A DNA stretch of 64,000 nt, from contig NZ_JAOBWS010000007.1 of assembly GCF_025245835.1 (NCBI RefSeq), positions 1-64,000 of the forward strand, given 5' to 3'. A program made the position numbers and the translations under genes. This DNA is from Rheinheimera sp. 4Y26. GTDB taxonomy: Bacteria > Pseudomonadota > Gammaproteobacteria > Enterobacterales > Alteromonadaceae. Positions 42,489 to 51,521 of the stretch are shown here, one piece after another; the first letter of the stretch is position 1, and the number at the start of each line of letters is the position of its first letter. The notes under the pieces are model-generated. The model did no database searches. It had not been told where the DNA came from and was given only the letters and a program-made list of their open reading frames with translations.

Positions 42489-43919
42489 TTATGGCGCGAG
42501 CAGCGGCGGCCTGATGTTTTTTAAGTCTGCAGCCTGAGCTCTGTCCGCCTGTTGTTCAAATTCTGCCGCAGGTGCAAAACCGGCTTCACTTTTATTTTCA
42601 GTATCCGCAGTGCCATCATCCAGCATACCCTGTTGCAGACTTTCCAGCGCATCTTGCTGCAGCTTTGCCAGCATTTCCGGGCTTAATGTTTCAGTCAGCA
42701 ACTCATCAGTGTCATATTCAAAAGGGGTAAATAACGGCTCCAGCTGCTGCGCTACTTTACGCACTTTTCTTTTCTTTTTTGGCGCCGGCGTAGCTTGTGG
42801 CTGGGTATCAAGCATAGTGGCCCAGAAATAACTGGACAGCTCAGCCACCAGATTACTTTGGGCATTTAACAACACCACCAATCCTAAGCCTTTCTCCGGC
42901 AAATAGGACATATCGGTACGATACCCCTTCACCAGACCCCCATGGTAATACAGCTTATGTTTACCAAACTGATAAATACGGGTGCCTAAACCATAATACG
43001 CATTGGCGACATAAGGGCCAAAGGTGCGGCCACTCAAGTTATCTGCAGTTTTAATGCGTGGTTTGTGAATATCACTGAGCATGGCAGGTGACAGCACATT
43101 AGGGTTATGCCCAAGTCTTGCGATCAACCATTTGCCCATATCCATGGCACTGGCATTGACACCGGCAGCAGGGTTCACCCGGTAATAAGTTGGCACCACT
43201 TTGGCCTCCCCCCAGCCCCGGCGCACTTTCACATGGGGCATGGCACGGTTTTTACTGGCCAAAAATGCAGCGTAGCCGACCGAGGCATTGTGCATTTGCA
43301 GAGGTTTAAAAATACGTTGTTCTATCAGGCGCTCGTACGGCATATTGGTGGTTTTGTGCAGCACGGTTTCAATCAGACTAAATAACACATTCTGGTAACC
43401 GTAACATTTACCGGGCTGGCAACGGGGGTTGATGTTGCCAAATTTCGGCAGAATTTGCGCCGGTGTCATATTGGCTTCAATCAAATCATCAAAAGCATTC
43501 GGACTTAAGCCGGCGTTTTGAGCCAGTAAATGTTCCACAGTTAATTTGGACGTCATGGCGGGGCTGCGAAAACGAAAACCCGGCACATATTTGGTCACTC
43601 TGTCGTTCCAGTTAAAACGTCCTTCGTGCTCTACCTGAGCCGCTAAGCCACCGGCAAAAGTTTTGGACACAGAAGCCAAACGGAACACAGTGTTGGCATC
43701 CACCTTGGCTTTAGTGCCGTGCGAGCGCACACCAAAAGCCCCCACCCTGACAATTTTGTCATCTTTGACAATGACATAAACACCGCCGGGTATATTGCTT
43801 TTGCTCATCTTACGGGTGAATTCACGATGAAATTCGTCAGAAAACTGGGCAACAGATGGCGCGGCCACAACAGAGGTTGTGCACAATAACAAGACGGCCA
43901 TCAAACTTTGTTTGATCAT
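42489..43919 (-). CDS. beta-lactamase-fold serine hydrolase
   Basis: A 476-residue secreted protein: signal peptide (SLMAVLLLCTTSVVAAP), the nucleophile motif SVSK (in FRLASVSKTFAGG), YQN as the YxN box (YGYQNVLF), and HGG in YYHGGLVKGY as the third box. It belongs to the class C beta-lactamase/DD-peptidase-like family (PF00144). Residues about 385-476 form an extra acidic, Lys-patch-containing tail (KKKRKVRKV then many Glu/Asp). It may be an esterase or peptidase; beta-lactamase activity is not evident. AAGGAA stands before the ATG at 43919. A shared promoter for it was not seen. Confidence 0.83.
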   Translation of the reverse strand: MIKQSLMAVLLLCTTSVVAAPSVAQFSDEFHREFTRKMSKSNIPGGVYVIVKDDKIVRVGAFGVRSHGTKAKVDANTVFRLASVSKTFAGGLAAQVEHEGRFNWNDRVTKYVPGFRFRSPAMTSKLTVEHLLAQNAGLSPNAFDDLIEANMTPAQILPKFGNINPRCQPGKCYGYQNVLFSLIETVLHKTTNMPYERLIEQRIFKPLQMHNASVGYAAFLASKNRAMPHVKVRRGWGEAKVVPTYYRVNPAAGVNASAMDMGKWLIARLGHNPNVLSPAMLSDIHKPRIKTADNLSGRTFGPYVANAYYGLGTRIYQFGKHKLYYHGGLVKGYRTDMSYLPEKGLGLVVLLNAQSNLVAELSSYFWATMLDTQPQATPAPKKKRKVRKVAQQLEPLFTPFEYDTDELLTETLSPEMLAKLQQDALESLQQGMLDDGTADTENKSEAGFAPAAEFEQQADRAQAADLKNIRPPLLAP

Positions 43920-44005
43920 AATTCCTTCCGGGCCCAAAACCCTGACTGCGGTGCAGCACAAGCCTGCAAAATGCCACTGGTACTCGGAACACAGCTAAAA
44001 ACTTA

Positions 44006-44464
44006 TTACTGCGAACCCTTTGCCAGTGCAGCCAGCATTTCTGGGATCAATGTTTGAATAAAATACTGTTTATCCTGCTCGGTCACGCGTTCCGGCGACC
44101 AGTCACCACTGGCATAGGGTGCCAACGCCGGTCCGGCACAATAACAAAAGGCATCCAGCCACTGACCTTCAACTTCAACCCGGACCGCAGTTTTTACATA
44201 ATGCCCTGAGTCCAGATCTTCAAAAAAATCTAATTTTTTTACCGCCTGCTCGTCCACATTCAGCAGCAGTTGTCCGAGCTGCCGATGGCCCGGCTCTGCC
44301 AATAACACAGGCACCGGAGCCTGGGTTGGGCTCTGGCTTAACCCATAACGGCGAAACCCGGTTAACACTGCGGGTTTCATCTGGATCTGCCGGCCGGTAA
44401 TGGCAGTGACAATCTCGGGAAAAGTTAATAAACCATAGACAAAAATATGTGTTGTCTGAGCCAT
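44006..44464 (-). CDS. gamma-glutamylcyclotransferase-like (AIG2/GGACT) protein
   Basis: A 152-residue protein of the GGCT-like fold: HIFVYGLLTFPEIV at the N-terminus (substrate-binding YGxL) and FFEDLDSGHYVKTAVRVEVE, with the catalytic Glu in this segment (about 82). The family removes glutamyl-amine adducts or acts as cyclotransferase; specificity is unknown. The ATG at 44464 has AAGGAGGAG before it; the longer frame overlaps the preceding gene and is rejected. Confidence 0.75.
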   Translation of the reverse strand: MAQTTHIFVYGLLTFPEIVTAITGRQIQMKPAVLTGFRRYGLSQSPTQAPVPVLLAEPGHRQLGQLLLNVDEQAVKKLDFFEDLDSGHYVKTAVRVEVEGQWLDAFCYCAGPALAPYASGDWSPERVTEQDKQYFIQTLIPEMLAALAKGSQ

Positions 44465-44505
44465 CTGCTCCTCCTTAACGCCATCCGGCTTGTTGTCCTG
44501 CTGAT

Positions 44506-45003
44506 TCAGCTTTGACTGTCGCGCCAGGTCAGGAACAACCGCAAGTCCAGTTCCAGTTGATGATACTGGGGTTCCATGTACTGACACAATTGATAAAACG
44601 CCTTGTTGTGATCTTTTTCCCGCAAATGGGCTAATTCATGCACAACCACCATGCGCAGAATAGGCAACGGCATTTGTTTTAACAAGCTGGCGACACGGAT
44701 TTCATTTTTACTTTTCAGTTTACCACCCTGCACCCTGCTGACCTGGCTGTGAGTGCCCAGGGCGTTGTGGATCACATGAATTTTTGGGTCAAACTGCACC
44801 TTGCTGATGGGGTCGCTACTTTTCATAAACTGTTGTTTCAGCTGCAAAGTCAGCTCATACAAAGCTTTGTCAGTCTGAATATTATGGTTTTGTTCAGGAT
44901 AACGGCGCTGAAGGCTTTGTCCCAGACTGCCATTTTGCAGCGCCAGACGCACCTGCTGCAAAATAGTCTCAGGGTAAGAACGCAGGTAAATTAAATCGGT
45001 CAT
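44506..45003 (-). CDS. YgjP-like metallopeptidase (DUF45/WLM)
   Basis: A 165-residue cytoplasmic protein with the zinc-binding HELAHLREKDH (HExxH, about 121, plus a third His). The family resembles E. coli YgjP, related to SprT/WLM proteases thought to act on DNA-protein crosslinks. Substrate unknown. It precedes the GGCT-like gene by 41 bases on the same strand, so the two may be an operon. Confidence 0.78.
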   Translation of the reverse strand: MTDLIYLRSYPETILQQVRLALQNGSLGQSLQRRYPEQNHNIQTDKALYELTLQLKQQFMKSSDPISKVQFDPKIHVIHNALGTHSQVSRVQGGKLKSKNEIRVASLLKQMPLPILRMVVVHELAHLREKDHNKAFYQLCQYMEPQYHQLELDLRLFLTWRDSQS

Positions 45004-45187
45004 CAGAGCTCACAACGGCAGACACTACAACGGCGTTATATTACCGCAGAGCAGCACCGGCACGAAGCGCTCTGTGGTTTTTTCTCTGTTCCGGCAGTGC
45101 ATGGGAAGGCAAAAGCACAGTAGCAGGCTGGCGCTGTGGTTTAACCTGCGTCGGCAGTTGCGGTTTGCACATCAATAAAAGCTGCTA

Positions 45188-46027
45188 TTAAGGTGCACAA
45201 GAAGGCGGATTTGCCGACGCCTGCAGTGCAATAATTTCCCCCTGAGCGCCGGTCGACACTTTTAGGTAACGGCTGGCGGCAAGTTGTGCCCACTGTGGTT
45301 CCGTCCATTGTTGCTGCACTTTAAACTGTGCCAACCAACCTTCGCTCAGCTGCAACCTGAGTTTGCTGCAGGCATCGAGCAGCCAGCCGCTATCAGCGGA
45401 TTGTCGCGCCAGCACCTGCTGTTTAATCACATGCCCTGCCGCCACACTCTGCTGATAATCCTGGTAACTCTGGCTAAAGATTTGCTGTCGCTGCAGCGCG
45501 GCACTTAATGATCCTGCGGGAACTTCTTCGGAATTCAGCTGATGGATCTGTACCGGATAAAGGCTGTTGATCTGGCTGATTTGATAGGACAACTGCTGCT
45601 GTTGCTGAATTAAAAACCAGCCCAAGCCGAGTGCACAAACTGCAGTCAGTGCCTGCAATTTCGCAAAACTGAACCATCCGGCCAGTTGCTGCACAAACAG
45701 CTGCAGCTGTATCAGCCTGAATTTTGGCCTGGCCCTTTGTTGCAGCTGCTGCAATAGCAACTGCTTCTGCTGCTGTGGCATTTGATGCTGCTGTGCACTT
45801 TGGCGATACCAAAGCTCAAGCTCAGCAGTGAGCTGTTCAGATCCCGCTGCAGCTGCTGAGTTGGTACCGGCTTTTGCCTGTTGCTGTTGTTGCACTTGCC
45901 GCTCAGAGTCGGCTTGCGGATAAACAAGGTGCTCCGCAGTTGTTTGTACCGGGGTTGTTAACTTATCAGCTTCGCAACTCTGCGTTGCAAGCTGCTGTGC
46001 AAAGTGCTCTTTGTGCTTAGAGGTCAT
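45188..46027 (-). CDS. Gln-rich single-TM protein, probable anti-sigma factor
   Basis: A 279-residue protein. Residues 1-125 are cytosolic-type and Gln-rich (QQQQQAKAG, QQKQLLLQQLQQRARP), one membrane helix lies at about 136-152 (LTAVCALGLGWFLI), and the rest would be periplasmic with mixed strands. It starts inside the sigma gene (11-base overlap, GGAG eight bases before its ATG), the classic arrangement of an ECF sigma and its membrane anti-sigma. It does not carry a recognisable zinc HxxxCxxC motif. The role is inferred from position. Confidence 0.6.
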   Translation of the reverse strand: MTSKHKEHFAQQLATQSCEADKLTTPVQTTAEHLVYPQADSERQVQQQQQAKAGTNSAAAAGSEQLTAELELWYRQSAQQHQMPQQQKQLLLQQLQQRARPKFRLIQLQLFVQQLAGWFSFAKLQALTAVCALGLGWFLIQQQQQLSYQISQINSLYPVQIHQLNSEEVPAGSLSAALQRQQIFSQSYQDYQQSVAAGHVIKQQVLARQSADSGWLLDACSKLRLQLSEGWLAQFKVQQQWTEPQWAQLAASRYLKVSTGAQGEIIALQASANPPSCAP

Positions 46028-46661
46028 GGTAATGCTCCAGAGCTTGACTGAGACTGGCTCTTGCATATCTGAGCCGGCTTTTTACGGTTTCGGCTGCACT
46101 GCCGCTGATGCTGGCTATTTCTTCCAGCGAAAAACCTTCGAGCTGCAATAACAAAGCTTCTTTTTGTAATAACGGCAAAACAGCAATGGCTTGCTGCAAT
46201 GCCTGTTGCCGCTCTGCAGCCACCAACACGTCAAGCTGACTGGCATGCGTGTCCAACATGGTTTCTTCACTAAGCTCAGGCCCGCTCCAGCGTTGCCGGC
46301 GGCGCAGTTCATCAAAGAGTGCATTTCTGGCAAGCGTAAATAACCAGGTTTTAAACTGGCTCCGCTGCCCAAAACAGGGGGAGGTCCGGTTATCTGCAGC
46401 TCTGTGGTTATTGGTATCACCGCGCTTCGCCGCCAACTCAGCAGGTTCTACCTGACTGCTTTGCAATTCCAACACCTTTAACCAGCTTTGCTGGCTGATA
46501 TCCTGCGCCAGCTCAGCATCACTTTGTTTTAATAAAAAATGATACAAAGCATCGGCATGACTTCGGAACAACCAGCCAAGCTCGTCGTGCCGGCTGTCGG
46601 CCTGCGCTGGCGCCGCCTGGGTAAAGCCGCTCAGCCGGATACTGATTTGTTTCCATCCCAT
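46017..46661 (-). CDS. ECF RNA polymerase sigma factor
   Basis: A 214-residue sigma-70-family factor. Region 2 runs about 22-110, with LFRSHADALYHFLLKQSD, then a Q/N/T-rich insert (about 74-99) and FKTWLFTLARNALFDELRRR (region 2.3-2.4); region 4 is about 135-210, with LPLLQKEALLLQLEGFSLEE and IASISGSAAETVKSRLRYAR. The insert between regions 2.2 and 2.3 makes it longer than usual. AGGAG is seven bases before the ATG at 46661. The following gene is likely its anti-sigma. A TonB-type gene lies upstream. Confidence 0.85.
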   Translation of the reverse strand: MGWKQISIRLSGFTQAAPAQADSRHDELGWLFRSHADALYHFLLKQSDAELAQDISQQSWLKVLELQSSQVEPAELAAKRGDTNNHRAADNRTSPCFGQRSQFKTWLFTLARNALFDELRRRQRWSGPELSEETMLDTHASQLDVLVAAERQQALQQAIAVLPLLQKEALLLQLEGFSLEEIASISGSAAETVKSRLRYARASLSQALEHYHDL

Positions 46662-46796
46662 AAGCACTCCTGCCGGCTATTGTTCTTGTTGTTTTGCATC
46701 CAGGCTGTGGGCGCTTGGTCTTCACAGCCAAAGCGCCGCCAAACGAGGTCTGTATGTGTTTATTTTGCCAACCTGATCAATGTGCCACAGGCCTTG

Positions 46797-47435
46797 TCAG
46801 GGTTCCAGACTAAAATCCAGCTGCACAGTGAAGCCCGTGGTTTTATAAGCCTTGCCCTGCTCCAGTGAAGGTTGGTATTTCCAGCGTTTTAACGCCCGGA
46901 TAGCGGCCTGTTCAAACACCCGTTTCGGCTCTGCGTCCAGCACCACAACATCAGTCACAGCCCCTGTGGCATCAATACTAAAACTCAGCTGCACCCAACC
47001 ACTGACACCATCGCGCGCTGCGGCTACTGGATATTGAGGTTCAACCCGTACCAACGGCCTGGCCTGCGCATCGGCCACTGGCTGGTATTGCCCCTGCTGC
47101 GCGCTGATGGCAATATCAGGCACCGCTGGCGTTACCTCCAGTGCAAAGGACTGAAACTCCGTCCCGAAATCAACCCTTTGTTGAGCGGGCGGTTCAACCG
47201 GAGGTGGCGGTGGCTCTAAGGTTATTTTCGGCTGCACCGCGCTGTCGGCTCTTGGTTCAAGCAGTTCAACTTCCAACTGGGGTGGTAAAGGCGGTGGTGG
47301 TGCAATGTCGTTGTTCAGCAAAGCGGCCATCAGCTGAAATAACAACAAAGTGATAAAAATTGCTAACACCACAGTGCCCAACCGTGCACGCAAGGGTGTT
47401 TGTGCGCTGTAACATACTGACATACTGCTGCTCAT
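46797..47435 (-). CDS. TonB-type energy transducer
   Basis: A 212-residue protein: membrane anchor (VVLAIFITLLLFQLMAALL, about 21-39), a Pro-rich linker (APPPPLPPQ, EPPPPPVEPPAQ) and a C-terminal domain (about 130-210) with RVEPQYPVAAARDGVSGWVQL and LKRWKYQP. It would couple the proton-motive force to outer-membrane receptors with ExbBD. AAGGAG stands before the ATG at 47435. Its position directly ahead of the sigma gene on the same strand suggests a surface-signalling or uptake unit, not proven. Confidence 0.85.
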   Translation of the reverse strand: MSSSMSVCYSAQTPLRARLGTVVLAIFITLLLFQLMAALLNNDIAPPPPLPPQLEVELLEPRADSAVQPKITLEPPPPPVEPPAQQRVDFGTEFQSFALEVTPAVPDIAISAQQGQYQPVADAQARPLVRVEPQYPVAAARDGVSGWVQLSFSIDATGAVTDVVVLDAEPKRVFEQAAIRALKRWKYQPSLEQGKAYKTTGFTVQLDFSLEP

Positions 47436-47504
47436 GTCCTGCTCCTTGTTTATTTTGTTTTCAGACATTGGACGATTGAGCAGAGTGAAAGGGGTTAAAT
47501 AATT

Positions 47505-48041
47505 TTGAAAATTTCAAAAATTTTGCTGGTGAGCTTACTTAGCTTTGCAACTTGTGCAGCACAAGCCGCACCATATCAGTTGTATCTGGTTCGTCACGCC
47601 CACAAGGCTGAAGTAAATAAAGTTTCCGGTGAAGCTGCTGCTAAAGATCCGGCTTTGTCGGCCTGCGGTAAAGCACAGGCCGCCGCACTGGCGACTTTAT
47701 TGGCCAGGGTGCCGCTCACAAGGCTCTATCACAGCGGATATCAACGCACCCAATTAACAGCGGCTGCTTTATTAACGTCAAATCGTCAGTTGGAAAGTTA
47801 TCCGGCCGCAGATATAGAAAGCCTTGCCAGCAGACTGATGCAGCAGCAACAAAATGCGCTGGTGGTAGGCCACAGCAACACAGTGCCACAGCTTGCAGAA
47901 CTCCTGAGCAAAACGCCGCAAGTAGCACTGACAGAACAGGATTATGGCCTGATATATCAGCTGCAGTTTGATGGCAACAACTTCATCAGCCTGAACATCC
48001 TACAGTTGCCTATGCCGGCGCTTTGTGAATCCATCCGCTGA
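47505..48041 (+). CDS. secreted histidine-phosphatase-superfamily protein
   Basis: A 178-residue protein with a signal peptide (ILLVSLLSFATCAAQAA) and the phosphatase RHAHK motif (about 29-33: LYLVRHAHKAEV), with ALVVGHSNTV carrying the second His (about 126). It is in the phosphoglycerate-mutase-like clan; the periplasmic substrate is unknown. The start is TTG, with AGGGG about ten bases upstream. Divergent from the TonB gene. Confidence 0.8.
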   Translation: MKISKILLVSLLSFATCAAQAAPYQLYLVRHAHKAEVNKVSGEAAAKDPALSACGKAQAAALATLLARVPLTRLYHSGYQRTQLTAAALLTSNRQLESYPAADIESLASRLMQQQQNALVVGHSNTVPQLAELLSKTPQVALTEQDYGLIYQLQFDGNNFISLNILQLPMPALCESIR

Positions 48042-48126
48042 CAGCACGGGCGCAACAAACGAACCTGAATTAAGTTGTTAAAAGCAGCCAAGCTAAACAC
48101 CCGGCTTAACCTGCAAATAAGCCGCT

Positions 48127-49266
48127 TTAAGCGTTGCTTTCGCGGCGCTTTAATAAACACAAGACTTCGGCATGTTTGGTATGAGGGAAAAAGTCAAACA
48201 GCTGCGCTTTCTCAAGCTGATAGTCTGCAAGAACAGTTAAATCCTGCACCAGACTTTGTGGATTACAGCTCGAATACAATAACCAGGCTGGCTGCAGCTG
48301 GCTGACAGTCCGGCAAAGTTCAGCACCTAAACCCCGTCTTGGCGGGTTCACCACCAACAGATCCGGGCTTTGCTGCTGGGCTTTGGCAAAGGCATCAGCA
48401 TCCAGCGCCTGAAACTGCAATTTTACATTTTGCATCAGCGCAGCTGAACGCTGGGCACAGGCAATAGCGGCCGACGATATCTCAATGCCGGTGATCTCCC
48501 GTCCGCTTTTTGCCAGATGCAGGGCAAAACCACCCACACCACAAAACAAGTCCCAAAGCCGCGTGATAGGTAAATCAGCAGTCCAATCCCGGGCACTCTG
48601 GTACAACTGCGCTGCCAGCGTCGGGTTGGTCTGAAAAAAACTTTGGGGCTGAATAAAAAGCGGCACATCGTTTAGCTGCTCAGGCAGTTGTTGTTGCTCT
48701 GTCAGCACAATTTCCGTTTCACCCTCTAATACTGCCTTATGCTCAGGCTGTAAATTAACAGAACACACCAAAAGCTCAGACCATTGCTGCTGAAGCGTCG
48801 GCAAGTGTTTGATAATAGAAGCCAGATGGTTTTTTGAACGCAGCACAAAACGCAGCATCCACTGCCCCGTGGCCTGACTCTGTGTTAACAATACAAATTT
48901 CAGCTCACCCTTTTTGTCAGCAAGCTGATAAGGCTGCAGTTTAGCCAGCCGGATAAAACTGCGGATATGGGCAAAAGCCTGCGCAAATGCTGGCGGATAC
49001 AAAGGGCAAGCGGTCAACTCCACCTGTTGCTGATAATGGTTCACGATGCCAAGCACAGGCTCATCTGCGCTGCCCATCACCACCATTTTGGCTTTATTTC
49101 GAAATGCCGCTTCCGAAGATGCAGCGGCCGGCAGTAACTGATAACCGGAAAAATTGCCAAGCAGTTTTTGCAACTGCTGCTGTTTTGCATCAAGCTGCGC
49201 AGCATAAGCCATATCAAGCGCAGAACAAGAGCGACAGGTATCGGCAATAAAATAAGGACATAACAT
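48127..49266 (-). CDS. rlmC: 23S rRNA (uracil747-C5)-methyltransferase RlmC
   Basis: A 379-residue RumB-type methyltransferase: Fe-S cysteines C3, C11, C14 and C87 (CPYFIADTCRSC... ACPLYPP), a methyltransferase core with FFQTNP and WDLFCGVGGFAL, and the catalytic SSCNPQSLVQDL near residue 335. It methylates U747 of 23S rRNA. Length matches E. coli RlmC (375). The start ATG is adjacent to the N-terminal Cys motif. Confidence 0.92.
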   Translation of the reverse strand: MLCPYFIADTCRSCSALDMAYAAQLDAKQQQLQKLLGNFSGYQLLPAAASSEAAFRNKAKMVVMGSADEPVLGIVNHYQQQVELTACPLYPPAFAQAFAHIRSFIRLAKLQPYQLADKKGELKFVLLTQSQATGQWMLRFVLRSKNHLASIIKHLPTLQQQWSELLVCSVNLQPEHKAVLEGETEIVLTEQQQLPEQLNDVPLFIQPQSFFQTNPTLAAQLYQSARDWTADLPITRLWDLFCGVGGFALHLAKSGREITGIEISSAAIACAQRSAALMQNVKLQFQALDADAFAKAQQQSPDLLVVNPPRRGLGAELCRTVSQLQPAWLLYSSCNPQSLVQDLTVLADYQLEKAQLFDFFPHTKHAEVLCLLKRRESNA

Positions 49267-49416
49267 CAGAAGGTTCCGGCAACAGAATGCAAAAAGCAGG
49301 ATTTTAGCAAAAGCGGTTAGTTTTCACAGCGACTGTTTCTACAGCAGCTAAACACCTGAATAGACAATAAGTTATCATACTCCCGCTTTGTTCATTATAA
49401 AAGCCGCTTTCACCAA

Positions 49417-49470
49417 CAGATATAAAACAAAAGCCCCGTACTTTCGTACGGGGCTTTTGTTTTATATCTG
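49417..49470 (-). terminator. 25-bp perfect inverted repeat, terminator for tRNA-Ser
   Basis: Arms 49417-49441 and 49446-49470 are perfectly complementary, with a TTTC loop; the inner GCCCCGTAC stem is GC-rich and the outer part AT-rich with TTTTG runs. The right arm ends inside the CCA of the tRNA-Ser gene. A long perfect repeat is unusual for a plain terminator. Confidence 0.8.
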
Positions 49471-49558
49471 GCGGAGAGAGAGGGATTCGAACCCTCGTTA
49501 GGGGTTAACCTAAACACACTTTCCAGGCGTGCGCCTTCAGCCACTCAGCCATCTCTCC
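49469..49558 (-). tRNA. tRNA-Ser (GGA)
   Basis: The leftward strand starts GGAGAGATGGCTGAGTGGC, has a long variable arm (typical of class II) and the GGTTCGAATCC T-loop, with CCA encoded. The anticodon is GGA at 49522-49524 (reverse strand). It reads UCC and UCU codons. Confidence 0.95.
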
Positions 49559-49675
49559 GGGACTTGCCACAGCAAGCGCGGCTATACTAGGTAAATTCAG
49601 CGCGCGGCGCAACAATAAATTGCTGTTACACCGCTTTTCGCTGGAATTTTCAGCAAAGCCGCTATTTGTGCAACT

Positions 49676-50734
49676 TTAGGCGTTGCCCTTCACGGCAACT
49701 CTGTTGCTTTTGGCAAAACCTAACATTCGATCCAGCGGTAACAAAGCTCTGTCACGAAGTGCAGCGTCGACAAAAATTTCATGGCCGCTGGCGTCCGTCA
49801 GCGCTTCTTCAATGGCTTTTAAGCCATTCATCGCCATCCAGGGGCAATGCGCGCAACTTCGGCAAGTCGCGCCGTTACCGCCCGTTGGGGCTTCAATAAA
49901 CGTCTTATCCGGCATCGCCTGCTGCATCTTATAAAAAATGCCTTTGTCGGTGGCGACAATAAAAGTGTCGTTTGCCATCGTCTGGCTGGCTTTGATCAGC
50001 TGGCTGGTTGAGCCCACAGCATCGGCCAAATCCACCACAGCAGCGGGAGATTCCGGATGCACCAATACAGCAGCATTTGGATATTGTTTTTTCAGTTCAA
50101 TCAGAGCATTAGCTTTAAACTCATCATGCACAATACAGGCGCCCTGCCATAACAACATATCGGCACCTGTTTGTTTTTGCACATAAGCGCCTAAGTGTTT
50201 GTCCGGGCCCCAGAGAATTTTTTTGCCTTCGCTGTCTAAATGCTCAATCACATCCAGCGCGATGGACGACGTCACCACCCAATCGGCGCGCGCTTTTACC
50301 GCAGCTGAGGTATTGGCATACACCACCACAACACGGTCCGGATGCGCATCACAAAAAGCAGAAAACTCTTCAGCCGGGCAGCCTAAATCCAAAGAACAGG
50401 TGGCTTCGAGTGTTGGCATTAAAATAGTTTTTTCCGGGGTCAGAATTTTGGCGGTTTCGCCCATAAACTTCACGCCGGCTACAATCAGCGTTTTTGCCGG
50501 ATGTTGATTACCAAAACGAGCCATTTCTAATGAGTCTGACACACAACCACCGGTTTCTTCGGCCAGCGCCTGAATTTCCGGGTCGGTGTAATAGTGCGCA
50601 ACCAACACTGCATCGCGCTCAACCAGTAATTTTTTAATCCGGTTTTTGTAAGCTTGTTTGTCGTCAGCGCTTAATGGCAACGGCTTTTTTGGGAAGACAT
50701 ATTCAAGTTCATTAAACTGCAGTGCTTGATTCAT
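49676..50734 (-). CDS. nadA: quinolinate synthase NadA
   Basis: A 352-residue enzyme of NAD synthesis, condensing iminoaspartate with dihydroxyacetone phosphate. The [29 protein letters not shown] and RSCAHCPWM segments supply the three cysteines that bind its 4Fe-4S cluster. Length agrees with E. coli NadA. I use the ATG at 50734; a start three codons earlier is possible. It is located between the tRNA-Ser and tRNA-Lys genes. Confidence 0.93.
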   Translation of the reverse strand: MNQALQFNELEYVFPKKPLPLSADDKQAYKNRIKKLLVERDAVLVAHYYTDPEIQALAEETGGCVSDSLEMARFGNQHPAKTLIVAGVKFMGETAKILTPEKTILMPTLEATCSLDLGCPAEEFSAFCDAHPDRVVVVYANTSAAVKARADWVVTSSIALDVIEHLDSEGKKILWGPDKHLGAYVQKQTGADMLLWQGACIVHDEFKANALIELKKQYPNAAVLVHPESPAAVVDLADAVGSTSQLIKASQTMANDTFIVATDKGIFYKMQQAMPDKTFIEAPTGGNGATCRSCAHCPWMAMNGLKAIEEALTDASGHEIFVDAALRDRALLPLDRMLGFAKSNRVAVKGNA

Positions 50735-50804
50735 GCTGACCATCCAACAATAAAAGGTGGCGCATTATACACGGGTTTTGCAGTGAGAAAAACTATCGGG
50801 GAAG

Positions 50805-50880
50805 TGGTGGGTCATGATGGATTCGAACCATCGACCAACGGATTAAAAGTCCGCTGCTCTACCAGCTGAGCTAATGACCC
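50805..50880 (-). tRNA. tRNA-Lys (TTT), copy 1
   Basis: Leftward GGGTCATTAGCTCAGCTGG start, TTT anticodon (50845-50847), GGTTCGAATCC T-loop and an encoded CCA. Identical to the other four copies. The spacer to copy 2 differs from the others. Confidence 0.97.
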
Positions 50881-50901
50881 CTTACGGGACGAACGGGAAG
50901 A

Positions 50902-50977
50902 TGGTGGGTCATGATGGATTCGAACCATCGACCAACGGATTAAAAGTCCGCTGCTCTACCAGCTGAGCTAATGACCC
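50902..50977 (-). tRNA. tRNA-Lys (TTT), copy 2
   Basis: Same 76-base sequence as copy 1. Followed rightward by a 17-base spacer AAACGATAGGACTGAAC, which recurs after copy 3. Confidence 0.97.
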
Positions 50978-50994
50978 AAACGATAGGACTGAAC

Positions 50995-51070
50995 TGGTGG
51001 GTCATGATGGATTCGAACCATCGACCAACGGATTAAAAGTCCGCTGCTCTACCAGCTGAGCTAATGACCC
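50995..51070 (-). tRNA. tRNA-Lys (TTT), copy 3
   Basis: Identical to copies 1 and 2. The 93-bp unit of tRNA plus 17-base spacer repeats exactly from copy 2 to copy 3, pointing to a recent tandem duplication. Confidence 0.97.
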
Positions 51071-51087
51071 AAACGATAGGACTGAAC

Positions 51088-51163
51088 TGGTGGGTCATGA
51101 TGGATTCGAACCATCGACCAACGGATTAAAAGTCCGCTGCTCTACCAGCTGAGCTAATGACCC
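51088..51163 (-). tRNA. tRNA-Lys (TTT), copy 4
   Basis: Identical to the other copies. Rightward spacer to copy 5 (51164-51189) is different. Confidence 0.97.
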
Positions 51164-51189
51164 AGTTCAATCTATTGTTTGCGCGAAAG

Positions 51190-51265
51190 TGGTGGGTCAT
51201 GATGGATTCGAACCATCGACCAACGGATTAAAAGTCCGCTGCTCTACCAGCTGAGCTAATGACCC
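51190..51265 (-). tRNA. tRNA-Lys (TTT), copy 5, first of the transcript
   Basis: Identical to the other copies. It is the promoter-proximal gene of the leftward array. Confidence 0.97.
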
Positions 51266-51280
51266 CTGTCGCGGAGGCAT

Positions 51281-51308
51281 ATCTTACTTATTTACGCGCT
51301 CAGTGCAA
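51281..51308 (-). promoter_or_regulatory. promoter of the tRNA-Lys array
   Basis: On the leftward strand TTGCAC (51308-51303) and TAAGAT (51286-51281) are 16 bases apart, followed by a GC-rich discriminator (GCCTCCGCG), as expected for stable-RNA promoters under stringent control. One promoter may serve all five copies. Confidence 0.65.
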
Positions 51309-51480
51309 CTTATATTTGCCAAAAACGCGCATTTGCCATGCCAACTGCTTAATTTCGCAGCACCACAGCAATTCACTGTAGAATAATAAAGCGCTGACTG
51401 CCTGAAATATCAGCAGCATCAATTACAAAGCGAGATCTCTGCAGACAGACACAATCTGACAAAACTGCAATTTTTCCAAT

Positions 51481-51510
51481 AAAAAAGCCCGCTTTAAAGC
51501 GGGCTTTTTT
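51481..51510. terminator. terminator after cpoB, likely bidirectional
   Basis: AAAAAAGCCCGCTT and AAGCGGGCTTTTTT form a symmetrical stem 12 bases past the cpoB stop. Confidence 0.85.
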
Positions 51511-51521
51511 ATAAAAACGAC

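Noticed and set aside
42489-43919. Beta-lactamase target of the BlaI-like repressor
   Set aside because: It lies more than 20 kb away, has no BlaI-type operator before its start, and its boxes (SVSK, YQN, HGG) fit an esterase/peptidase-like protein equally well.
50805-51265. CRISPR-like regular repeat
   Set aside because: The repeats are 76-base tRNA-Lys genes with cloverleaf features and encoded CCA.
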